DNA of 64,000 nucleotides from Mucilaginibacter sp. MD40 (lineage in GTDB: Bacteria; Bacteroidota; Bacteroidia; Sphingobacteriales; Sphingobacteriaceae): assembly GCF_002288635.1 (NCBI RefSeq), contig NZ_NRSW01000001.1:505190-569189 (forward strand), read 5' to 3'. The translations under genes were made by a program, and so were the position numbers. The notes below the pieces were generated by a model. That model was not told where the DNA came from, ran no database searches, and worked only from the letters and a program-made list of their open reading frames with translations. Shown here piece by piece: positions 41,335-50,945 of this stretch (position 1 is the stretch's first letter; each line of letters opens with the position of its first letter).

Positions 41335-43544
41335 TTAATTGGCCCACCTGATGATGATCGTTTGGTCGCCATGTACATTTACCTCTAAAGGCATTTGGCG
41401 CATATCCATTTTGTCCAACAACTCCTGGTCATGTTTATTACCCGCCAAAACGCTGATATCCGGCATATCCTTATCTTCTGTTTTGATGACACACAACCGG
41501 CAGGTAAATTGCCCATTGCCCAGCACTGTAATGGAAAGCGTATTATCTTTAATGACCTTGCCTGATGTAGGATAGTCAATGAATACCATAAAAGGCTGGC
41601 CGGGGATAATGATGTAATGCCTTGGCACAATACCGAAGGCCAGGCCCGCGCCGTATACTTCCTGCCCAACCGAACCTGATTTTTCCCAGCCATCATGTAT
41701 GTCTTCCAGCGCAATCCAGAGCTTGGGGTCTATCTCGCCTGTGGTTGGTTCTTCTGCCAGCATTTCATTAGGCAGCATTGGCGGATAATAAAATATAGCC
41801 CGGTTGATAAAGTATTTTACGTACTCGGCTAAAAGCAGTTTTGCACTTTCTGATAGCGGAGCTTGCTCTGCCATTACCAGCAGATCCTGGAAGGCGGCAA
41901 AACATTCCTGCTCCTCATAAACCGCCATGTAAGGCGCATCATTAAGCGGAAACAATCCAAAAAACAGCGGGAAATTTTTTCCGTAGCCATAATCACACTC
42001 CCATATGGCCATGTTTTTAAACATATTGGCAATAAGCATGTTGCAGATATCCAGGTATATCTGTTTCCCGGTTTCTTTATAAAGCCTCAACGTAGCTTTA
42101 GTGGCAAAGGCTACATTGTTTGCCTGATAAAAAACATCAAACCCAAACTGTTTAAGCGATTGCGCGGCGGTTTCGGCCTCTTCGTAAAACTTACGGTTGC
42201 CGGTAAGGTCCCATGCCTGCAACATAATTTGCACGTATACCCCTGCCACATCCTTTTCGCCGCCGGCCCCGGGCTTGGTTTCGGCCTTAATGGTTTCCAG
42301 TGTACGCATGTTATAGAAAACCGGCCACTTATAGTTAAAGTGATGCGCTACCTTTATGGCGTAGTCAATTGATTTCAGAAAAAGATCTTTCGCCATTTCA
42401 TCACCGGCAAGCGCCATACGCGCCAGGTTAAGCAGCGGGTGGTGCAGGTACCAGGCATCCATCGTATCCGGAACCTTTTGCTCTTCGGAACCATCCAATT
42501 GGTCCTCAACAGCGGGTAGCCAGCGCTTTATAGTATGGAGTTCTTCATTCCAGAAAGTTTGAATATTATCATAAATCTGGTTGGCAAACACCAGTTGTTC
42601 ACCACTCCAATCCTGATAGTCCCAAACGGGGAGCAGTACGGCAAGCTGTACCATAATTTCGGGCGGCGTAGCGTAGTCACATACATAGGCATTTAAATAA
42701 GAACACCCCTTATGCAGACTCCAGCAACCTTTGTTATGTTCGATATCATGTATAGAGCTTTTGATGGCCGACTTGTAATCGCGGTATACAGTTTCAGGTT
42801 TTGGCAACACTCTATAAATATTGGCCAGGCCATCCATAAAACCTATCGCTATCTCAAACTGGTTAGCTGGTGATGTTTCATTAAAACATACATAAGCATC
42901 TGCAATTACCATTTGCCGGCCCGCCGGGAATAGCTTTTCCTTTGTTGGCGGCAACGAGAAACCCCATTCAGGCCATTCGCCGCCAACTGTATCTGCGGCA
43001 GAGGTTTCGGTGGCAGTAAAGTAATCATTAATGGCAGTGAGGTTTTGGAAATATAGAAACGAGCCTTTTGCATCCCCCCGTAACCGGCATATATCATTCC
43101 GGTGCGTATACCAATTTGTTTGATATATAGTTCACCCTCGCTGTCACTTTTACCTGTTTCGGAGAATGCCAATACATCTTTTGGCCAGTAAGGTATAGTT
43201 AAAGGCTCATCGGCTTTAAAGCTTACTGCATAATGCAAAAGCGGCGATGCTGTATCGGGAAAGTTTATGCTCACCTCAAATTCGCCGACATCTGATAGCA
43301 GATCAAAAACCGCAGTATTGCCCTCAACCTTTTTATTTGTTATAGTTAAGCCATATGGCGAATAGGCTGTGCGGAATGCCGAGGTGGCGTTATTGCCCCA
43401 ACGGCCAACAACCCATAGGGTGTCTTCCAGCAAGATCACCTCGAAGTTACCGTAAGCGGTTTGGCGCTCCAAAATAGGCGCATCTTCGGCCTGTTTAATT
43501 TTTTTTAAGGCAGTTAACGCCCATACAGTTAATTTAGCTCTCAT
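41335..43544 (-). pseudogene. Large protein of unknown function, frameshifted
   Basis: Two frames join to one protein. The first (ATG 43544, stop 42906) is good until GYGG, then turns to junk (SRCRQQRKSYSRRAGKW). In the frame of the second part (41335 to at least 42954), reading on upstream gives sensible text (GSFLYFQNLTAINDY, then ADTVGGEWPEWGF) that meets the first frame at six C in a row (43074-43079). One more C would restore a 736-residue protein. The N-terminal 150 residues are strand-rich; the middle shows repeated helices like an (alpha/alpha)6 barrel (VKYFINRAIFYYPPMLPNEM). No signal peptide. I do not recognise the family. It may be a sequencing error, a real mutation, or expressed by -1 slippage. 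Confidence 0.75.
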
Positions 43545-43559
43545 AGATATTTAGTTTTT

Positions 43560-44256
43560 TTAGTAGACGCCAAGCGTCCATTTAACATGCCCGCATGAGG
43601 GGCATTCGCGGCTATTTACATCAAAAGGTTTTTTAAGCGCCAGGCCGCAATTCTCACAAGCCATCATCTCATCACTCTTTTGCAGCCTACCATATATCTC
43701 TTCATCCCATCGTGGTATCACAAATAAACCAGGCAGGGCATGTTCATTTTTGATAATAGAGAAACCACCGTTGGCTTCCATATACAGGCGTTTAACCTCT
43801 CCTAACTAACTGCTTTATACCGCTACTGCGCAGCTGCGCCACCAGCCTTTCGCGGGTAAGGCGTACTTTTTTCATTACATTAAGGTCCATTACACCATCA
43901 TTCACCAGGGTATCAATTCGCCCTTGTGAGGCCGACTCAAATTTTTCGCTCAAAAAGGATCGATAAGCGATCCACCTGCTGATGTATACCACCAGTATAG
44001 CAATGATCACCGGAGCAAGCAAGCCGCGTTCGGGCGCAGTTAACGGTATACCTATTGTTGCGGCAAGGGTTACCAGCGCCACCATTTCGTTACGCCCCAG
44101 CCGTGATGCCATACGCTTACCCAGCAGGCGCATAGCTACCATGAGCAACAGGTAAACCACAAGGGCCCTTATAACCAGTTCCAGCAGATACTCGGGTGGT
44201 ACATCACCTAAAAAGATCCGGTACAGGTCGCCAAATTTGATTTGCTCTTTTTCCAT
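43560..44256 (-). pseudogene. DUF421 (YetF-like) membrane protein with zinc ribbon, split by a 4-bp duplication
   Basis: The N-terminal 154 residues (44256-43792) are a DUF421 protein: three membrane segments, then LVNDGVMDLNVMKKVRLTRE and QLRSSGIKQL. There the frame breaks and ends as VRRG. In the next frame the family text goes on (GEVKRLYMEANGGFSII, then CENCGLALKKP and CPSCGHVKW, a zinc ribbon) to 43560. The break is a tandem CTAA CTAA at 43802-43809; removing one copy restores a 230-residue protein colinear with the neighbour at 44256-44948. Its ATG overlaps that gene's stop (TAATG). The duplication looks like strand slippage. Confidence 0.85.
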
Positions 44257-44948
44257 TATTCAACCGCCATTATAAAATCATGCTTACCACAATTAGAGCA
44301 CTTTAAAGGGTGCGGTGTACCGGGCAGGTTACCACAATGATGGCATACCAATATTTGCGGTAACTGCTGTACCCCTATCTGCTGCGGATCATTAAAAACA
44401 TCATCACCGGGGTAGGTGGCAAGCCCCGGGCGTTCCCCGCTGAACAGATATATTGAAAATAACCCGCATGCTTCCAGGTAAACACGCTCAACCAAACCCA
44501 GGTTAGTTATTCCCTGCTGGCGCAGAGCGGCCAGCAACTGGTTTTTTGATATACGGTCGGTACGCATATTTTCTATTTGCATTATCCCATCCCTTACCAT
44601 CAAAGAGGGCTTGCCCTGAGTAATGTTCTCAAACTTGTGGCTGCGATAGCCGAGATAGCTGATACCCCTTTGGAAAGCTACAGCACACAGCAATAGCACC
44701 AAGCCCAACAGTATACCGCGCTCGGGCACTTGCATAGGTGTTGCTACAATGGCCCCGAGCGTCACCATAACGGCCATTTCCATAATGGTGAGCTCGCCGG
44801 TCATACGTTTACCCAGCCACCTTACTATAAGCAAGAGCAACGTATAGGTAATAAGGGCCCTGAAAAACACCTCAACCAAAAACAATGGCGGCGCCTGCCC
44901 AAACAGAATACGCCCAATATCCTTTAAGTGGATCTGGTATTTGTTCAT
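44256..44948 (-). CDS. DUF421 (YetF-like) membrane protein with C-terminal zinc ribbon
   Basis: I place the start at the ATG 44948 (MNKYQIHLKDIGRILFGQ) because the paralogue next door begins with colinear text (MEKEQIKFGDLYRIFLGD); a reading from 45104 adds 52 residues without family support. The 230-residue protein has three membrane segments, the DUF421 core (LMVRDGIMQIENMRTDRIS, ALRQQGITNLGLVERVYLE) and a C-terminal zinc ribbon (CHHCGN, CSNCGK). YetF-type proteins are linked to envelope or spore coat functions in other bacteria; the role here is unknown. The tandem copy downstream is broken. Confidence 0.87.
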   Translation of the reverse strand: MNKYQIHLKDIGRILFGQAPPLFLVEVFFRALITYTLLLLIVRWLGKRMTGELTIMEMAVMVTLGAIVATPMQVPERGILLGLVLLLCAVAFQRGISYLGYRSHKFENITQGKPSLMVRDGIMQIENMRTDRISKNQLLAALRQQGITNLGLVERVYLEACGLFSIYLFSGERPGLATYPGDDVFNDPQQIGVQQLPQILVCHHCGNLPGTPHPLKCSNCGKHDFIMAVE

Positions 44949-45141
44949 AAAAAATATAATTGAATCCAGGTTATCCGAACGGAAAAAAAAGAGGATATCG
45001 GCAATGTATATTCTGAGAACGAATACCAGCCGAAGTGGTTTTACTAAAAAGTAATTTTTTAATAAATAGAGAAAACTTCGGGTAATAGATGCCCGAGACT
45101 GCACTTATACAGTATGCAGAAAAGAAGTTTACAGGTTTGTT

Positions 45142-45423
45142 TTAATCAACAGAAACGGTGAGGCCTTCCTGTTGTAATATTTTACGATAGATCTCCATTT
45201 CAGTAAAGGAGCCTTCCAACACCGCGCACTTACCCTCGTCATGCACTTTCCAGGCGATTTTCTCCGCCTGGCTCTCATTGTAATCAAGATATTTCATCAT
45301 GCAGTATATCACATGATCAAAGGTATTATGGTCGTCATTCCATAAAATAAGGCGGTGCATTTCTTTAAGCCCGGCCAGTATCTCTTCAAGCGTGAGGGTT
45401 TCTTCCTGTACTTCAGTTGGCAT
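45142..45423 (-). CDS. clpS: ATP-dependent Clp protease adaptor ClpS
   Basis: From the ATG at 45423 (MPTEVQEETLTLEEI) the protein has 93 residues; four more are possible from 45435. It carries the ClpS core: LILWNDDHNTFDHVIYCMM with the Asn-Asp-Asp that binds N-degrons, KIAWKVHDEGKCAVLEG and the C-terminal strand. ClpS brings N-end rule substrates to ClpAP or ClpCP. Confidence 0.93.
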   Translation of the reverse strand: MPTEVQEETLTLEEILAGLKEMHRLILWNDDHNTFDHVIYCMMKYLDYNESQAEKIAWKVHDEGKCAVLEGSFTEMEIYRKILQQEGLTVSVD

Positions 45424-45503
45424 ATATAAATGCAAATTTACTCAAAAACAGCACATTTACATTAAAAATGATGCTTTAGTATTTTATGCTCTTACAGGTA
45501 TAA

Positions 45504-48173
45504 CTATTCTACCCGGTAACGCATTACCTGTCTGCCAATGTGTCCATCAGCATCAACGCCTTCTACCACCACGCGATAGTTGCCCGGGCTGGCATTGTAA
45601 TAGTTCACGCTGGCTTTGCCTTCGCGTGTTACCACATTGGGGTTCCAGTAAATGGTTGACCGCAGATCGGCCAGTTTGTTGTCGCCCTTGGCATCATACT
45701 TAGGCGAATAAAATAACCTGGATTTATAGATACCCTGGGGGGAGTATGAAATCACACCCCTACGCAATGATCTTGAATAATCAGACGACTCGTCGCCAAT
45801 TTTTGTAGTAATAACAAGCGCCCCACCACTGGCACTTGAACCATAGATAGCGGCCACAGCCATATTGCGAAGCACCTCTATTGACTGTATATCATTCACA
45901 TTCAGCATATTCATCATACTGGCATCGCCATACATCCCGTCAACTACTACCAGCATTGGCCTGATACCACGCGTTGAGTAAGGCACACCATTTCTAAAAA
46001 TTACGCCAAAAAGCCTTCCCTGTAAGCAGTCGGCAAGTTGCACGCAGCCTCTGCCTATGTCTTTGGCAAGTAGTACCTGATCGGCGTTGCCCGCTCCATT
46101 AAGGTTTCTGGAATTCTTCAGCGCGTTCTTTTTTTCAATGATCTTAACTTCGGCAAGGCTTATTACATGGTTACCCAGGCCGCGTTTCATTTGTTCAAAA
46201 TAAAACTGCCGGCTGTTTTGCGCGTAGCCCGATACACTTTGCCCCGGGTTAACTTTAAAATCTGGATAACCGGCATAATCTGAAGCCGCTACAGGCGGAA
46301 TAGTATCTAATTTGATAACTACATCCTTCTTATTCTTGGCGGTGCGTGCCTGTAACAGAAACTTGATACTATCCGGATAAATGATATCGGTAAACGCAAA
46401 CCGGCCGTTGGCATCGGTCAACGTATCTAATTTAAATAACCCATCATTAAAATTGAGCAACGATATTTTCCCGCCACTAACCGGCTGGCCGGAAAGATTA
46501 GTAACCCTGCCCGAAATGGTAAAAGTTTTTTCAGCTGCGAAACGATCTGTACGGTTATTACCAGTTGCAATCTCTCTCCATTCAAACCGGCGATAACCTT
46601 GCGTAAGCATTAAAACATCCAGGTCGGCACGCTTTTGTGGTGTAATATCATTAAAGTAGTAAGCGGGCCTTTCAATATATCCTTTTATATCCGAGCTAAG
46701 CAGCAGTGAGGCAAAAATATTGTTCTCGTCATCTTCATCAACCGGCACAATACTTTCATTAATTACCGCTACAGAAAGACTACACATATCAGGTTTACCT
46801 TCAGCCGATTTAGTGTCAAAATTAAGCGTTACAGGCGAGCGGGGCGCCTGCGACTGGTTACCGGTATTTAAACCAATATTGAGCAGATCATGCCCATGCA
46901 CAAATACCAGACGCTGATTAAGCGGTTCGCCCGTGGCCGAAAAAAGTGTAAACTGAACAATACCCGAAGGAAACTTATTGACAGGTATAACCGAACTGAA
47001 GGTAGCTTCTCCAACAGTAGTTTTAGCAGCATAACACACCCTGCCATTGTTTTGGGCAATCAGATTAAGCTTTTCAGCAATGGGTTTAGTTGATGCTATA
47101 CTTACAATAATCCGGTTAGGATCGGTACCAATTACGTTTAACACGTAACCTTCTTTGCCGGCAGCAGGCAAAGGCACTGTGCCTTTTGAGCCATCAGCAT
47201 AGGTTAAGGCCGCTTTATAAGACATGCCTGCCGCAGGTGTAAATTCAAAAACGCCCATCCCCAGGTGAGTTGCGCTAACCTCAGCCACATGCTTACCGTT
47301 ATTATCCACCACTTCGCCTTTTACATCTACGCCAAGCCCGTCGGTACCTATAGCCTTAAAGGCAACTTTTGCAGGTATGCCATTAAGCATGTTACCCCCT
47401 TCTGGAAAGAATTGCACATCTGCAGTACCTGCCATTATCCTAATAGGGATACTTTTTATATTGTTCTTTTGCCCTGTACCCGCTATGGTGGTCAATAAAC
47501 GGGCATTACGCAGACTAACAGGATTTGCTACCGGAATCGTTAGCCGGATGATACCATCGGCATCTGTTACCGCCTTGCCTTTTTGCGCTATACCCGCAGG
47601 CCCGAATACGGAATAAGTTACCTGCTTGTTTGAATACGCGGCACCATTAGCATCGGTATAACGGATGGTAGCGCCGGCCTCTTGCTTGTTGTAGGTGAAA
47701 TCAGCTTTTGTAAAAATTTTATTGGTAATGATATTGCCAATCACGATAGCCTTCTCAAAAAAATACTCAGCACCGGCATTACGCATATACTGCGTATAAG
47801 CACGTATACGGTAGTTGCCCTCGTGCATGGTATCAGGCAGCGCTATATCGCCAAACCCTAAGCCGTTATGCAACTGTACCTTTAGCGATTGTTTTATGGT
47901 ATCCAGTTCATTGATGAGTTCAACATTCAATATGCTGCTATCCGGCTGTAGGTCGCCGTCTGTAAATACGTAAGCCTTAAACCATATATCCTCGCCGGCG
48001 GTATAATAGGGCTTATCAAAATGCAAATAAGCTTTCTCTACAGGGTGCTTATCCGTCCACTCAGCAAGGCGCTTGGTGAGGACGTTAATGATGTCATCAT
48101 CGGCAGTAAAACTGAAGATACCGGCTAACAAAATTACCGGCAAAAGAATGATAAGGTTACGGCGGTAAGTCAT
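45504..48173 (-). CDS. MG2-domain protein with TonB-receptor plug but no barrel
   Basis: A 889-residue secreted protein (signal peptide about 1-24). It opens with an MG2/macroglobulin-like module (EKAYLHFDKPYYTAGEDIWF, GNYRIRAYTQYMRNAG) and more immunoglobulin-like repeats, then a carboxypeptidase-regulatory-like domain (TISGRVTNLSGQPVSGGKI). Near the C-terminus is a plug-like domain: LQGRLFGVIFRNGVPYS, MLVVVDGMYGD, SIEVLRNMAVAAIYGSSASG. Only about 90 residues follow, too few for a barrel. This mix occurs in Bacteroidota. It may dock to a TonB-type barrel in trans; the function is not known. Confidence 0.82.
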   Translation of the reverse strand: MTYRRNLIILLPVILLAGIFSFTADDDIINVLTKRLAEWTDKHPVEKAYLHFDKPYYTAGEDIWFKAYVFTDGDLQPDSSILNVELINELDTIKQSLKVQLHNGLGFGDIALPDTMHEGNYRIRAYTQYMRNAGAEYFFEKAIVIGNIITNKIFTKADFTYNKQEAGATIRYTDANGAAYSNKQVTYSVFGPAGIAQKGKAVTDADGIIRLTIPVANPVSLRNARLLTTIAGTGQKNNIKSIPIRIMAGTADVQFFPEGGNMLNGIPAKVAFKAIGTDGLGVDVKGEVVDNNGKHVAEVSATHLGMGVFEFTPAAGMSYKAALTYADGSKGTVPLPAAGKEGYVLNVIGTDPNRIIVSIASTKPIAEKLNLIAQNNGRVCYAAKTTVGEATFSSVIPVNKFPSGIVQFTLFSATGEPLNQRLVFVHGHDLLNIGLNTGNQSQAPRSPVTLNFDTKSAEGKPDMCSLSVAVINESIVPVDEDDENNIFASLLLSSDIKGYIERPAYYFNDITPQKRADLDVLMLTQGYRRFEWREIATGNNRTDRFAAEKTFTISGRVTNLSGQPVSGGKISLLNFNDGLFKLDTLTDANGRFAFTDIIYPDSIKFLLQARTAKNKKDVVIKLDTIPPVAASDYAGYPDFKVNPGQSVSGYAQNSRQFYFEQMKRGLGNHVISLAEVKIIEKKNALKNSRNLNGAGNADQVLLAKDIGRGCVQLADCLQGRLFGVIFRNGVPYSTRGIRPMLVVVDGMYGDASMMNMLNVNDIQSIEVLRNMAVAAIYGSSASGGALVITTKIGDESSDYSRSLRRGVISYSPQGIYKSRLFYSPKYDAKGDNKLADLRSTIYWNPNVVTREGKASVNYYNASPGNYRVVVEGVDADGHIGRQVMRYRVE

Positions 48174-48237
48174 ATTGTTAAGGTAACTATCTCTTTACAT
48201 AAAAACACTATATAAGGAAGATAAATTTTAATCGCGC

Positions 48238-48774
48238 TTAAAACTTATTCTTCCACATCATGCTCTCAACCGGGCGTGTGGTAGGCTTGTTATATTTAGC
48301 GTTATTTTTGGTATTGTACATGGTTTCAATATCACCCTCAACCACAAAGTATATCAGTTGGCCTATCGGCATCCCTGCATATATCCGCACTGGCTGCGCG
48401 CATGAAATTTCGAGCGTCCAGGTGTTACAGAAGCCTACATCTCCCTTACCCGCGGTGGCATGTATATCAATCCCCAAGCGCCCGGTGCTTGATTTACCTT
48501 CCAGAAAAGGCACATGTTTATGCGTTTCGGTATATTCCATGGTTACACCCAGGTAAAGCGTGTTGGGTTGTAATACAAAACCTTCTTTAGGTATTTCAAA
48601 ATTAATGATCTCGTTGTGCAGCTTAGCGTCAAGCACGCGGTCTTTGTAAGTAGCCAGGTGCTTGCCCAGGTGAACATCATAAGAGTTGGTGCCCAGGTAT
48701 TCGCGGTTAAAGGGTTCAATAATAATAGTACCCTTGTCAATTTCTTCGAGGATGCGCTTGTCTGATAAGATCAT
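48238..48774 (-). CDS. dcd: dCTP deaminase
   Basis: A 178-residue protein of the dUTPase-like trimeric fold: MILSDKRILEEIDKGTI, LGTNSYDVHLGKHL, FLEGKSSTGRLGIDIHATAG and GFCNTWTLEIS with the catalytic Glu, and a flexible C-terminal tail. It turns dCTP into dUTP for thymidylate supply. It is monocistronic and divergent from the PPTase gene. Confidence 0.93.
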   Translation of the reverse strand: MILSDKRILEEIDKGTIIIEPFNREYLGTNSYDVHLGKHLATYKDRVLDAKLHNEIINFEIPKEGFVLQPNTLYLGVTMEYTETHKHVPFLEGKSSTGRLGIDIHATAGKGDVGFCNTWTLEISCAQPVRIYAGMPIGQLIYFVVEGDIETMYNTKNNAKYNKPTTRPVESMMWKNKF

Positions 48775-48876
48775 GCGATAAAATTACTTATTAATACGTT
48801 AACCCTTACCTGCCGCAACGGGATAATTTTAAATTCGGTTGATATAAATCATCGCGCTTTTTCGCAATTTTACCAA

Positions 48877-49515
48877 ATGGCTATAGCTTACCGGCAACAG
48901 GTTGATGAGGATACAGAATTTGCACTCTGGCGGATTGAGGAAACCGCAGATGAACTGTACAGGCAATTACAGCTTGATGACGACGAAAAAGCCTTCACCA
49001 AAAAACTCAGCAAAAGTAAACGCTACCTGCACTGGCTGGGTACACGCGTACTGCTGCGCAAAATGCTGCGTACGGATGAATATATCGACTGTAAGGTTGA
49101 CGCACATGGCAAGCCTTACCTGGTTAGCCTGCCCTACCATATATCCCTGAGCCATTCTTTTGATTACGCCGCCGTAATGATCAGCAAGACCAGCCCGGTA
49201 GGTATTGATATTGAACAGATAAAAGAAAAGGTTGAACGCATAGCCGGCAAGTTTATGCGCGCCGAAGAAATGGCCTTTATTAGTGAGGATAAAAAAATAG
49301 AGCAACTATACGTTTGCTGGTGCGCCAAGGAAGCGGTTTATAAATGCTACGGGCAAAAAGAGGTTTCGTTTGCTGATCATATTACCCTGTCGCCGTTTAC
49401 TTTTCAGCACCATGATGTGCTGCAGGCCAGGCTGCAAAAGGGCAATGTAAACCTCAATTACGAGGTGAACTATTTGCAGTATGAAGATTATATGATCGGT
49501 TATGTTAAAGGCTGA
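48877..49515 (+). CDS. 4'-phosphopantetheinyl transferase (Sfp type)
   Basis: A 212-residue protein with the PPTase signatures SPVGIDIEQIKEKVERIA (magnesium-binding Asp and Glu) and YVCWCAKEAVYKCYG, plus HISLSHSFDYAAVM in the N-terminal half. It transfers the phosphopantetheine arm of CoA to carrier proteins. lipB follows 3 bp later, so the two are probably co-transcribed. Confidence 0.92.
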   Translation: MAIAYRQQVDEDTEFALWRIEETADELYRQLQLDDDEKAFTKKLSKSKRYLHWLGTRVLLRKMLRTDEYIDCKVDAHGKPYLVSLPYHISLSHSFDYAAVMISKTSPVGIDIEQIKEKVERIAGKFMRAEEMAFISEDKKIEQLYVCWCAKEAVYKCYGQKEVSFADHITLSPFTFQHHDVLQARLQKGNVNLNYEVNYLQYEDYMIGYVKG

Positions 49516-49518
49516 TAA

Positions 49519-50241
49519 ATGAAGAACAAGAAAGTACTTTTTGAAGATTGGGGACTTACCGATTATAAACAAGCCTGGGACAGGCAGGAAGAGATATTTG
49601 GCGCTACCGTGAAATTAAAGACCGAACTGCGCAACCGCTCACTGGCAGGAGATGAAACCGATGAAACGATATTAACCCCTAACTACCTGATCTTTTGCGA
49701 GCATCCGCATGTTTATACTTTGGGTAAAAGCGGCAAACCCGATCACTTATTGCTTGATGAACAGGGGTTGAAAGAGAAGCAAGCGGTGTACTACCCCATT
49801 AACCGCGGCGGCGATATTACCTATCATGGCCCGGGCCAGATAGTGAGTTATCCTATCCTCGATCTGGATAATTTTTTTACCGATATACACCTGTACCTGC
49901 GTACACTTGAGGAAGCCGTGATACTCACCATGGCCGATTATGGCCTCAAAGGCGAGCGTTACCCCGGCTATACCGGCGTTTGGCTGGATGCTGATAACAA
50001 CCGCGCCCGCAAGATATGCGCTATGGGCGTTCGCTGCAGCCGATGGGTAACCATGCACGGGCTGGCGTTTAACATAAATACCGATCTCGATTACTTTAAG
50101 AACATAGTTCCCTGCGGTATTGATGATAAGGCGGTAACTTCCATGCAGGCCGAGCTGGGCCACGAGGTGGATATAAATGAGCTCAAACAAATCCTGAAAC
50201 ACCATATTTCCGTACTTTTTGGTATGGAGATAATAGGATGA
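49519..50241 (+). CDS. lipB: Lipoyl(octanoyl) transferase LipB
   Basis: A 240-residue protein with the LipB core: YLIFCEHPHVYTLGKSG, RGGDITYHGPGQIVSYPILD and MGVRCSRWVTMHGLAFNI with the conserved Lys-region KICAMG, and VPCGIDDKAVTSM with the catalytic cysteine. It moves octanoate from acyl carrier protein to lipoate-dependent enzymes. It overlaps the following hydrolase gene by ATGA. Confidence 0.96.
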   Translation: MKNKKVLFEDWGLTDYKQAWDRQEEIFGATVKLKTELRNRSLAGDETDETILTPNYLIFCEHPHVYTLGKSGKPDHLLLDEQGLKEKQAVYYPINRGGDITYHGPGQIVSYPILDLDNFFTDIHLYLRTLEEAVILTMADYGLKGERYPGYTGVWLDADNNRARKICAMGVRCSRWVTMHGLAFNINTDLDYFKNIVPCGIDDKAVTSMQAELGHEVDINELKQILKHHISVLFGMEIIG

Positions 50242-50945
50242 AAATTTGGTTAACCGTACTGGCTTTTTGCTGTGCCGCATGCGCTAAGCAGCCTTACATG
50301 CAAGGGCAGCAAACAACAGCAAACAGTAATAACATGCCCGAAAAAAATAACTTCACCTACCTGGCGCTCGGCGACTCGTATACCATTGGCGAGGCGGTGC
50401 CGCAGGAGCAATCATTTCCTTACCAGCTTACACAAAGGCTGGGTAACAATGTTAAGCCGGATATTATAGCCGTTACCGGCTGGACCACCGGCGAACTAAA
50501 ACAGGGGATTACTCAGCGTTCGCTGCAAAAGCATGATTATGATGTAGTAACCCTGTTGATTGGCGTAAATAACCAATACCGGCACAATAGCCCTGTTGAA
50601 TACCGCACCGAGTTTGCCGAACTGCTTAATATTGCCATTGGCTATGCGGGCGGCAACAAACAGCATGTAATTGTGCTATCCATCCCCGACTGGGGCGTAA
50701 CACCATACGGTAAAAATTATGGTAACACAGCCCAAACAGCTGCTGACATTGACCACTTTAACGACATCAATAAACAAGAAACCGCCAAACAGGGTGTTAC
50801 TTATATAGACATCACTCCATCATCAAGACTGGCAGCCAATGATGTCTCCCTTATCGCTGCAGATGGGCTACACCCTTCCGGCAAAATGTACGGCTTATGG
50901 GTGGAGCAGCTTCTGCCGCAGCTACAAAAAATTATCAAGCCATGA
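50238..50945 (+). CDS. SGNH/GDSL hydrolase, lipoprotein
   Basis: A 235-residue protein with a lipobox-like signal (AFCCAAC), then YLALGDSYTIGEAV (nucleophile Ser in block I), LLIGVNNQYRH (block III, Asn) and DGLHPSGKMY (Asp-x-x-His, block V). The family includes esterases and lipases. A second copy follows in tandem at 50942 with a different signal; the pair arose by duplication. The ATGA overlaps at both ends suggest one operon with lipB. Confidence 0.9.
   Translation: MKIWLTVLAFCCAACAKQPYMQGQQTTANSNNMPEKNNFTYLALGDSYTIGEAVPQEQSFPYQLTQRLGNNVKPDIIAVTGWTTGELKQGITQRSLQKHDYDVVTLLIGVNNQYRHNSPVEYRTEFAELLNIAIGYAGGNKQHVIVLSIPDWGVTPYGKNYGNTAQTAADIDHFNDINKQETAKQGVTYIDITPSSRLAANDVSLIAADGLHPSGKMYGLWVEQLLPQLQKIIKP

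Noticed and set aside
44949..45104. 52-residue extension at the N-terminus of the intact DUF421 protein
   Set aside because: The tandem paralogue begins at the position matching the internal Met, and the extension adds hydrophobic text without family support.
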